11,073 nucleotides of DNA, taken from contig JAUPVI010000018.1 in NCBI GenBank assembly GCA_030917105.1, positions 1 through 11,073 of the forward strand, given 5' to 3'. Position numbers and translations under genes: made by a program. The notes beneath the pieces were generated by a model. That model searched no databases, was not told the DNA's origin, and saw only the letters and a list, made by a program, of their open reading frames with translations. Positions 5,312 to 11,073 of the stretch are shown in pieces. Numbering within the stretch: position 1 is the first letter of the stretch; every line of letters starts with the position of its first letter. The DNA comes from Candidatus Babelota bacterium. Its GTDB lineage: Bacteria > Babelota > Babeliae > Babelales > JAUPTZ01.

Positions 5312-7228
5312 ATGTCTCATCAGTTAAATCTTGCCCGCAAATGGCGTCCCCGCAACTTTGATGAAGTTGTCGGGCAAGACGTTTCCATCAGTATGCTCCG
5401 CAACAGTCTCTACAAAAACCACTTCTTCCCACTCTATCTCTTTGCCGGCCAAAAAGGCTGCGGCAAAACTTCAACTGCTCGTATTTTAGCCACGGCCGCC
5501 AACTGCGAAATGCTTCTCGCGTTCCAGCAAGCACCGGCAAGCAACTCCCTTCCCTGCCTGGCCTGCAATCCTTGCAAGCGCATGCAAGAGGCAAGCCATC
5601 CAGACTTTATCGAAATTGACGCTGCCTCTCACACGGGCGTTGATGACATCCGAAGCCTGCTTGAGTCATGCACCTTTATGCCACTCATGGGACGCCGAAA
5701 AATTTACCTTATCGACGAAGCACACATGCTCAGCAAAGCGGCTTTTAATGCATTCCTCAAGGTATTGGAGGAACCACCAGCCCACACACTTTTCATGCTG
5801 GCAACCACGGAAATTCTGAAGATCCCCGATACAGTGCGCTCCCGCTCATTCCAACTCCACTTTTCTGCTATTCAAAACACCACCCTCACTGAGCACTTGC
5901 AAGCCATTTGTGCGACAGAAAAAATTTCTTATCAGCCGGAAGCGCTATCACTCATTATCCATGAAACTGATGGCTCTGCTCGCGACGCCCTCAACTTACT
6001 TGAACAAGTACGCTTTGCACACAGTACCGTAACGGCAGAAACCGTACGCACCGTCCTTGGCGTTATAAGTGCCGGTCGTATGGCTGAATTGTTTGGGCTG
6101 ATGGTAGAAAAAAAGACTGCTGAATTACTGACTGAGCTCAATGATATCAGTAAAACAAATTTAAATGCCGCCCGCATGTGGCATTTATTCCTCCAAGTCG
6201 TGCGGACGCTAATCTGGTATGCCTACAACGTTACCCCAGCACAAGACAACATTGTCCTGCCAAGCGACTTAGCAACCCGCATCATAGCAACAGCTCACCG
6301 TGAGTATCTGCATCGCATCTTAAGCCATTTATGGAACCAAGAGGAATTGTTCCTTGCGACGCCATATAAACAGGTCTTTTTAGAAAAACTATTCCTCGAT
6401 ATCTGCGCCGGCCTTCCAGAAGTCCCAGCACGCCTCACTGAGACCACCAAGCCGATCACAGCTCCGGCAGCAAAACCAACCACACCAACGCTCGCTCCGG
6501 CGCCAAAAACAACTGAGGCACCGGTAGCAAAACCAGCGGCGCCTCAACCAACCGCCCCAGTCCATCAACCAACCGCCCCAGTCCATCAGCCAACACCACA
6601 GCCATCTGCCGCGGGCTGGCCAGCTGTATGCAAAGGAATTTCAGCAATCGGCGACCCAATCCTTGCTTCAATATTCAACCAGGCAACAGTCGTTAGTGCA
6701 GATGCCGCTACTGGAGTAGTAACTTTGTCGGTACCGCATACAAGCCCATTTTTTATTGAAAAAATTAATGAAACGATTCAATATTGGCGTCCGTTGCTGC
6801 AAGCGCAGTTCGGGGGATGTAGCCACATCAAGCTTATTTCTGGCGCTGCCGGCACTCCCACACCCAGGCAACCACAGACCGTAGCTCCCCAACCCCAACA
6901 GCGTCCTGAGCCGCGCCCCGCGCCTGAGCAAGGGTCGCGACCACAAGTCGTACCTTCACTCAATCACGCTGCAGCTGCCGCATTAACGAGCGAGGCAAAA
7001 ACAGCAGCGCGCACAGCGCCTCAACCGCAACGTTTTAGCGGGAATGACGGCTCCGGCAAACCGCCCTGGCAAAAAACAAATAAACCACAAGGCCCTAAGG
7101 AATTATTAGTAAAAGGCACCCCGCTCCTTTTGAAAGATGACAATAAAGAACAATGGCCGTATACTGAGCTTGTTTGTACTATATTTCCGGGCAAATTAGA
7201 AATTGTTCCCACTCCTGAATCGAATTAA
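5312..7228 (+). CDS. dnaX: DNA polymerase III subunit tau (and possibly gamma), clamp-loader ATPase
   Basis: DnaX forms the ATP-driven clamp loader that places the beta clamp on DNA; tau also ties polymerase cores to the helicase. Counting from the ATG at 5312 (638 residues): LARKWRPRNFDEVVGQ (7-22), Walker A GQKGCGKT (46-53), a zinc-binding Cys set (65, 82, 85, 88), Walker B YLIDEAH (132-138), a sensor 1 region ATTE (164-167) and a sensor 2 GSARDALNLLEQ block. The AAA+ core ends near 370. A Pro/Ala/Thr-rich linker with an exact 7-residue repeat, a folded tau-specific segment and a second Pro/Gln-rich linker follow. The first two zinc cysteines are 17 residues apart, longer than the usual spacing of about nine. 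An upstream in-frame ATG at 5255 would add 19 residues but lacks a ribosome site and extends beyond the family N terminus. der follows after 14 bp. Confidence 0.95.
   Translation: MSHQLNLARKWRPRNFDEVVGQDVSISMLRNSLYKNHFFPLYLFAGQKGCGKTSTARILATAANCEMLLAFQQAPASNSLPCLACNPCKRMQEASHPDFIEIDAASHTGVDDIRSLLESCTFMPLMGRRKIYLIDEAHMLSKAAFNAFLKVLEEPPAHTLFMLATTEILKIPDTVRSRSFQLHFSAIQNTTLTEHLQAICATEKISYQPEALSLIIHETDGSARDALNLLEQVRFAHSTVTAETVRTVLGVISAGRMAELFGLMVEKKTAELLTELNDISKTNLNAARMWHLFLQVVRTLIWYAYNVTPAQDNIVLPSDLATRIIATAHREYLHRILSHLWNQEELFLATPYKQVFLEKLFLDICAGLPEVPARLTETTKPITAPAAKPTTPTLAPAPKTTEAPVAKPAAPQPTAPVHQPTAPVHQPTPQPSAAGWPAVCKGISAIGDPILASIFNQATVVSADAATGVVTLSVPHTSPFFIEKINETIQYWRPLLQAQFGGCSHIKLISGAAGTPTPRQPQTVAPQPQQRPEPRPAPEQGSRPQVVPSLNHAAAAALTSEAKTAARTAPQPQRFSGNDGSGKPPWQKTNKPQGPKELLVKGTPLLLKDDNKEQWPYTELVCTIFPGKLEIVPTPESN
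6109..6153 (+). promoter_or_regulatory. Possible -1 frameshift element in dnaX
   Basis: A AAA AAG (6109-6115) lies in the phase required for a -1 slip (zero-frame codons GAA AAA AAG), the same heptamer used in E. coli dnaX. After a slip the next codons are GAC, TGC and TGA (stop at 6121-6123). Nine bases after the heptamer, TTACTGA (6125-6131) can pair with TCAGTAA (6147-6153) as a 7-bp stem with a 15-nt loop. The shifted product would be about 270 residues, lacking the collar domain that gamma keeps in E. coli. The same heptamer also occurs in der, so chance is a serious alternative. Confidence 0.3.
6545..6586 (+). repeat. Exact 21-bp tandem repeat within the dnaX linker
   Basis: Two identical 21-bp units (6545-6565, 6566-6586) encode QPTAPVH twice; a third partial unit (QPT) follows. 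They lie in the disordered Pro-rich linker of tau, so copy-number change would keep the frame and probably be tolerated. Confidence 0.9.
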
Positions 7229-7242
7229 GAGAGCTATTACTT

Positions 7243-8562
7243 ATGAGTAAGTCATTATTTCCACGTGTTGCCTTGATCGGCCGCACAAACGTTGGTAAAT
7301 CAACCCTTTTCAACCGTCTTGCTAAGCGCACCGAAAGCATGGTTGCCGACCAATCCGGTGTCACGCGGGACTACATCTCTGAGGCGCTCTCAGTTCACGG
7401 TAAAAACTTTGAACTAATTGATACTGGAGGCTTTGCCCCGACAGACAATGAAGACCCATTGTACAACGACATCATCGCGGTCAGCACCCAAGAGTGCCAA
7501 GACGCCGATCTTATCCTTTTTGTCTGTGACGGCAAAAATGGCATAACACTTGAAGATAAAACCGTGGCTAAGCAATTGCATAAGTTAAAAAAGAAAGTTT
7601 TGTTAGTTCTCAACAAGGCTGACAACATCCAGGCGTTCAAAAACAACGAGGCAGATTTTTATGCTCTTGGTTTTGGCGAATACTTTCCTGTTTCTGCAGT
7701 ACACGGCACTGGCGTTCAAGACCTCCTTACTGCGATCGCCAAAAACCTTCCAGAAACAACTGCTAAGCTGCCTGAAGCGCCTGCATGTAGAATTGCACTG
7801 CTTGGCAAACCAAACGTGGGCAAGTCCTCATTAATGAACGCACTGCTCGAATCAAAACGCAGCATCGTTAGTGATATTGCTGGTACAACACGTGAAGCAA
7901 TTTCTGAACGCCTCAGTTTTTACGGACAAGACTTGCTCGTAACCGACACCGCTGGAATTCGTCGTAAACGCAAAGTAACGGATGATCTTGAAACGCTGAT
8001 GGTCAAAAGCTCACTTTCTGCGGTACGCACTGCTGATATAATCCTTTTGCTGGTTGACGGCAACGAAGGCCGCTTGTCAGATCAAGAACTTAAATTAATG
8101 TTCTATGCGTTCGAGGAGCATAAAGCACTAATCATGATCTACAATAAATCAGATTTGATGACTGATGAAAAATTAAACTTGCTCAACTATGAAACAAGCG
8201 AGTACGACTACTTCCTCAAAAACATCCCCAAAATCCACATTTCCTGCCTTACTGGCAAGAATGTGGGCGTGGTGCTGCGCGAAATTGAAAAGATTCGCAC
8301 ACGCATGGTCCAACCAATCAACAGCGCTGAGCTAACCGTAGAAATACACGAATACTTCCGCAACAAGCCACTCTTTCACAAAGGAATCAAGCTCCAAGTA
8401 TTTAGCATCCAAAAGCGCAAAGAAAAAGGCATGTCATTTGATATCTGCGTTAACGAACCAAAATGGTTTGGTCAAAGCCAATTACAATGCCTTGAGAACT
8501 TTCTTCGCCGCAAGTACGACCTCCTTGGCTGCCCAATCCATTTCGTGATTACAAAGCGTTAA
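7243..8562 (+). CDS. der: Ribosome-assembly GTPase Der (EngA), double G-domain
   Basis: Der binds the 50S precursor and is needed for late large-subunit assembly; it is the only bacterial GTPase with two tandem G-domains plus a KH-like domain. All parts are visible in 439 residues, the usual length. G-domain 1 has P-loop GRTNVGKS (13-20), DTGG (60-63) and NKAD (124-127). G-domain 2 has P-loop GKPNVGKS (188-195), DTAG (235-238) and NKSD (301-304). The KH-like domain spans about 357-439 and ends HFVITKR. The first P-loop has Thr where most Der proteins have Pro (GRPNVGKS); the nucleotide-binding Lys and Ser are intact. GAGAG nine bases before the ATG supports the start. The gene follows dnaX by 14 bp and is probably co-transcribed. 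Its stop overlaps the stop of the opposing gene. Confidence 0.97.
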   Translation: MSKSLFPRVALIGRTNVGKSTLFNRLAKRTESMVADQSGVTRDYISEALSVHGKNFELIDTGGFAPTDNEDPLYNDIIAVSTQECQDADLILFVCDGKNGITLEDKTVAKQLHKLKKKVLLVLNKADNIQAFKNNEADFYALGFGEYFPVSAVHGTGVQDLLTAIAKNLPETTAKLPEAPACRIALLGKPNVGKSSLMNALLESKRSIVSDIAGTTREAISERLSFYGQDLLVTDTAGIRRKRKVTDDLETLMVKSSLSAVRTADIILLLVDGNEGRLSDQELKLMFYAFEEHKALIMIYNKSDLMTDEKLNLLNYETSEYDYFLKNIPKIHISCLTGKNVGVVLREIEKIRTRMVQPINSAELTVEIHEYFRNKPLFHKGIKLQVFSIQKRKEKGMSFDICVNEPKWFGQSQLQCLENFLRRKYDLLGCPIHFVITKR

Positions 8563-9104
8563 GCCGAGATTGATACCTGAGCATTCACCGGTAATTCAGT
8601 AGTAAGCCGCTCCCAAGCCTTTTTTTTGGGAGCCTGAGTTACCGACGTATCTTGATATGCCTTACTATTTTTATCGTTTTTGTCCCAAACCTTCTTAATG
8701 GTTAGGCCGCCAGCTATTCCAACAATGGAGGCTATTGCCATCATGCGCAACAACTGTTCATGGCGATTAATAAAAAGCTGCAACCTATTTTTGCGCTGTT
8801 GTTTCAACACTTTTTCGCGCAAGGCCCACTCGGCGCCTTCAAGCGCGACCAGTTCTTGCACCCGTGGATTGTCAGAATTATAAAATGGCAGTGCCGCTAG
8901 CATACGCTCTCGCAATGAAGCAAGGGCTCGCTGTCTGCGAAGCTGCTCTTGTAAAAAAAGCACGCGCGCTTCGGCATCAGGGGGCATAAAATCTTCTGTG
9001 ACGCTGCTCTCAGGCGCTTGCTGGTACACTCCAGCGCCGCCGCCGACAAGATTACTAACCACCAGCGACATAAGCAAAACGAGATATTTTCTTGCATTTT
9101 TCAT
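8559..9104 (-). CDS. Signal peptide / single-TM protein with a coiled-coil-like middle, not recognised
   Basis: This 181-residue minus-strand gene has an excellent Shine-Dalgarno (GGGGAGGG, ending five bases before the ATG) and its own promoter candidate. Residues 1 to about 25 form a signal peptide or N-terminal anchor (MKNARK, then a hydrophobic core to VGGGAG). Residues 43-115 are rich in Arg, Gln, Leu and Glu and should be helical, with one break at about 72-80 (LPFYNSDNP). A second hydrophobic stretch at 119-136 is followed by KK, which fits a transmembrane helix with the C-terminal 45 residues in the cytoplasm. If the signal is cleaved, the helical part is periplasmic. I recognise no family. 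The architecture (exported, short TM, charged helices) resembles the leftward gene at 1-1102 only in style. It meets der tail to tail with a 3-bp overlap. Confidence 0.75.
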   Translation of the reverse strand: MKNARKYLVLLMSLVVSNLVGGGAGVYQQAPESSVTEDFMPPDAEARVLFLQEQLRRQRALASLRERMLAALPFYNSDNPRVQELVALEGAEWALREKVLKQQRKNRLQLFINRHEQLLRMMAIASIVGIAGGLTIKKVWDKNDKNSKAYQDTSVTQAPKKKAWERLTTELPVNAQVSISA

Positions 9105-9130
9105 ACGGACCCTCCCCTAAAGATGGTACT

Positions 9131-9160
9131 AGTTTACTGAAAGAAGGGGCACTATCTCAA
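9131..9160 (-). promoter_or_regulatory. Promoter for the minus-strand signal-peptide/TM gene
   Basis: On the minus strand TTGAGA (9160-9155, 5/6; the same hexamer as at rpsB) and TAAACT (9136-9131, 4/6) are 18 bp apart. Initiation near 9124 would give a 20-nt leader containing the Shine-Dalgarno. Confidence 0.4.
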
Positions 9161-9215
9161 CTATTAAGGCCTTTTCACCCAAAATCGCAGGCAGTACGCA
9201 CGAAGGAGGCTGCTG

Positions 9216-9244
9216 TTGCGCTCAATGGTAAGGTCGGCTATGCT
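9216..9244 (+). promoter_or_regulatory. Possible hpf promoter
   Basis: TTGCGC (9216-9221, 3/6) and TATGCT (9239-9244, 4/6) are spaced by 17 bp. Initiation near 9251 leaves a leader of about 33 nt. The spacing is ideal but the hexamers are weak, as expected for a regulated or stationary-phase gene. Confidence 0.35.
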
Positions 9245-9283
9245 ACGGCTCCTTACTATCACTAACCACACAGAAAGGGTTGT

Positions 9284-9634
9284 ATGAATATTAAGATCAA
9301 TTTCCACCAAATGCCTCACTCGGACGGACTTGATAAACACGCACGCGAGAAACTTACCAAAGTTTCTTCTCTTCTCAAGCGGGCTGAAAATTTACACCCT
9401 ATTACCGCGGAACTCTTTCTCAACGCTCAAGCTACACACGCACACCATCACGAAGTTGAGCTGCGAGTAAAATCAGGAAGTGTAAGCGCTTCAGCACATG
9501 AAACAAATGCAGACATGTATATGGCAATTGATTCGGTGGTTGATAAAGTAATAACCCAAATCAAAAAAGAAAAAACACGCACCGATGATAAGCGTCAAAA
9601 AGTACATACAGAAAAAACTAATTTTGGACTCTAA
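9284..9634 (+). CDS. hpf: Ribosome hibernation-promoting factor, short HPF/RaiA family
   Basis: HPF-family proteins bind the decoding channel of the 30S subunit, overlap the tRNA and mRNA sites, and silence ribosomes in stationary phase or stress. The 116-residue sequence shows the family's beta-alpha-beta-beta-beta-alpha order: strand MNIKINF, helix from about residue 14 to 33 (including LDKHAREKLTKV), strands around 39-50, 55-64 and 66-72, and the hallmark second helix with DMYMAIDSVVDKVITQIKK (77-95). A basic tail (96-110) follows. There is no long C-terminal dimerisation domain, so it is the short type; whether it acts like HPF (promoting 100S dimers) or RaiA/YfiA (blocking them) cannot be told from sequence. 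AAAGGG five bases before the ATG supports the start. A strong terminator ends the gene ten bases after the stop, so it is probably monocistronic. Confidence 0.93.
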   Translation: MNIKINFHQMPHSDGLDKHAREKLTKVSSLLKRAENLHPITAELFLNAQATHAHHHEVELRVKSGSVSASAHETNADMYMAIDSVVDKVITQIKKEKTRTDDKRQKVHTEKTNFGL

Positions 9635-9643
9635 TAGTTTTAT

Positions 9644-9679
9644 AAAAAAGGGCTTTTCCTTCGGGAAGAGCCCTTTTTT
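9644..9679 (+). terminator. Intrinsic terminator after hpf
   Basis: A 16-bp stem, with one G-U pair, around a TTCG loop: 9644-9659 pairs with 9664-9679. The GC core is GGGCT / AGCCC. The six A on the left and six T on the right make it usable on either strand, though only hpf reads into it here. Confidence 0.93.
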
Positions 9680-9703
9680 CTCTGAACCCTAGGTTTAGCT
9701 CGA

Positions 9704-9733
9704 GTGACTGGTGTAAGGTCTCGTACCTATAAA
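9704..9733 (+). promoter_or_regulatory. Possible promoter of the PafA-like phosphatase gene
   Basis: GTGACT (9704-9709, 4/6) and TATAAA (9728-9733, 5/6) are 18 bp apart. Initiation near 9740 leaves a leader of only about 13 nt. It would start inside the perfect palindrome CCCTCGAGGG (9736-9745), whose right half is the Shine-Dalgarno GAGGG. Confidence 0.4.
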
Positions 9734-9752
9734 CACCCTCGAGGGCCCAAAC

Positions 9753-11073
9753 ATGATTCGCCATATGATTCGCGCGCTAGCGCTTCTCGGCATTTGCTAC
9801 CTTTCTCCCCTGGCAAGCAAAGCAACTAAGGAGGCACAAAAAGTTACTATCGTTATCGTAATTGATCAGCTTTCAGAACACGTTTTTGAGCGGCACCGCC
9901 CGCTATTCAGGGGTGGATTACGCACCATGCTCCGCGAGGGAACCTATCTATCCCATGCCTATCACCCACACAGCCAACCAGAAACCGCGACCGGGCATGC
10001 TATAATTTCAACTGGCGCCTACCCTCATAGACACGGCCTCATCGCAAATGAATGGTACGATGAAGAAGGTAGAGGTGTTAATGCTTGTGACGACCTGGAT
10101 GGCGATAACTGCAAAGTATTTGCCAAAACAGACAAGGTTGGAAAATCGGCACGCGCCCTCCTTGCCCCAACGCTAGCTTCCTCCTGTATACACGCAAAAA
10201 AGCCACATTCCGTAATTGCAATTTCACTCAAAAGCCGCGCAGCCATCCCCCTTGCAGGGCCACATGGCTTGCCGATTTGGTTTGATACAAAAGGAGGCTG
10301 TTTTACGAGCAGTGCCGCTTTTTGCTCGCAACTCCCACCCTGGGTAGAAGCCATGAATAAGCACCTAGAAAGGACACTGCACACACAGGAACAATCACAC
10401 TGGGAAACACAATTCCCCGATTACAGCGAAAAATATCAGTACGTAAACCCAAACATTTATGCACATACCGGCTATCCAGCAAGCTTAATCACTACACCGC
10501 AGCCATTTGTTAAGGGCAATGAAAAAATGCAGTACTACCACCCTTTCGAGCAAACCCCGTCCGCAAGCAGAGAGATCTTCCACTTGGGCCTCCTCGCTCT
10601 AAAGCTGTATCGTAAATACTGCCCAAAAAAGCCGATCCTCCTTTTCCTCAGCTTAAGTAATTATGACTATTCCGGTCATTACTTTGGCCCGTATAGCAAA
10701 GAAACTATCGATATCCTCTATGCCATTGACCACCAGCTCGAAAACTTCATGCGCGAAGTAGAAAAAGACTTCGGTATCGACAACTGCCTCTGGTCGCTCA
10801 CCGCTGATCATGGCATCAGCCAAATTCCTGAAGTGTTAAGCGAAGAAGGAAACCCAAAGTCGCAACGCATTGATGCCAATGTGATATTAAAAGAGCTCAA
10901 CCGCATCATTTACGGCGCATACAATGTAAAAAACCTTTTCCGCAAACCGTTTCCCCCGCACTTCTATGTAGATCAAGATAAGTGGAAAGCGCTCAGTGAA
11001 GAAAAACGTACGAGCATAATAGCTGCCGTCAAATCCTACCTTACCTCGGTTGGCGGCATCGTTCGCGCATGGC
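9753..11073 (+). CDS. PafA-like alkaline phosphatase (alkaline phosphatase superfamily), 3' end beyond the window
   Basis: The first 440 residues are present; the C terminus is missing. Residues 1-24 are a signal peptide, so the enzyme is periplasmic or surface-exposed. The two-zinc active site is visible: Asp38 (VIVIDQL), the likely nucleophile Thr78 (ETATGH), Asp305 and His309 (SNYDYSGHYFGP), Asp352 and His353 (LTADHG). The last zinc His would lie past the edge. Asn99 (ANEWYD), Lys160 and Arg162 (SLKSRAA) match the phosphate-binding set that marks PafA-type monoesterases, as I recall it, rather than the phosphodiesterase (NPP) branch. The expected reaction is hydrolysis of phosphate monoesters to release phosphate. 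The start has GAGGG seven bases upstream; Met5 is an alternative. The gene stands alone after the hpf terminator. Superfamily certain, PafA subtype likely. Confidence 0.88.
   Translation, partial: MIRHMIRALALLGICYLSPLASKATKEAQKVTIVIVIDQLSEHVFERHRPLFRGGLRTMLREGTYLSHAYHPHSQPETATGHAIISTGAYPHRHGLIANEWYDEEGRGVNACDDLDGDNCKVFAKTDKVGKSARALLAPTLASSCIHAKKPHSVIAISLKSRAAIPLAGPHGLPIWFDTKGGCFTSSAAFCSQLPPWVEAMNKHLERTLHTQEQSHWETQFPDYSEKYQYVNPNIYAHTGYPASLITTPQPFVKGNEKMQYYHPFEQTPSASREIFHLGLLALKLYRKYCPKKPILLFLSLSNYDYSGHYFGPYSKETIDILYAIDHQLENFMREVEKDFGIDNCLWSLTADHGISQIPEVLSEEGNPKSQRIDANVILKELNRIIYGAYNVKNLFRKPFPPHFYVDQDKWKALSEEKRTSIIAAVKSYLTSVGGIVRAW

Noticed and set aside
7586..7600. A AAA AAG in der as a frameshift site
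   Set aside because: No nearby -1 stop and no family precedent; used only as a sign that the heptamer occurs by chance in Lys-rich stretches.
8609..8633. 8-bp inverted repeat GCTCCCAA / TTGGGAGC after der, as a der terminator
   Set aside because: The T-run is in the loop, not after the stem, and the repeat lies inside the coding sequence of the opposing gene, where its bases are explained by the residues encoded.
10025..10384. Minus-strand open frame inside the phosphatase gene
   Set aside because: The plus-strand frame carries the conserved active-site motifs through the same region, so this is a shadow frame.
1..11073. CRISPR arrays, insertion sequences, attachment sites, replication origin
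   Set aside because: I looked for regularly spaced repeats, transposase-like frames with terminal inverted repeats, and clusters of DnaA-box-like sites, and saw none; the only long repeat is the SRP RNA unit.

Overview
The window comes from a bacterium with a Gram-negative-type envelope: several genes carry signal peptides, one of them with a lipobox. Base composition looks moderate by eye and the A/T-rich promoters resemble sigma-70 sites. The many small secreted proteins of unknown type, the Sel1-repeat proteins and an S2 protein with a very long Ala/Lys tail suggest a host-associated, little-studied lineage. Candidatus Dependentiae (TM6) is one possibility, but this is inference from gene style, not from a marker that can be tested here.

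Layout. Bases 1-1102 (minus strand) hold most of an unrecognised secreted or membrane protein that runs off the left edge. It diverges from rpsB (1456-2499, plus), whose 130-nt leader can form a closed long-range structure. Downstream of rpsB come tRNA-Ser(GGA) with an encoded CCA and a 77-nt minimal SRP RNA; no tsf follows. A gene for a small secreted, highly charged helical protein (2825-3136) comes next, followed by a second copy of the SRP RNA (3183-3259). This copy differs at five positions: two lie in the most conserved protein and receptor contact points, and three keep or improve the helices. That duplicated and diverged SRP RNA is the most striking feature of the window.

From 3285 a promoter with a hairpin at its start site opens a tightly packed plus-strand series: a seven-unit Sel1-repeat putative lipoprotein, a small two-unit Sel1 secreted protein, a small unrecognised cytoplasmic protein, dnaX (DNA polymerase III tau) and der (ribosome-assembly GTPase). 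dnaX contains an in-phase A AAA AAG heptamer with an immediate -1 stop and a downstream stem, a possible frameshift site in an odd position.

On the right, a minus-strand signal-peptide/one-TM protein meets der tail to tail with 3 bp of overlap. It diverges from a short hibernation-promoting factor gene (hpf) that ends in a strong terminator. The window closes with most of a PafA-like alkaline phosphatase gene that runs off the right edge.

The housekeeping theme is ribosome and protein targeting (S2, tRNA-Ser, SRP RNA, Der, HPF) plus replication (DnaX). The intervening small genes are mostly exported proteins of unknown role.
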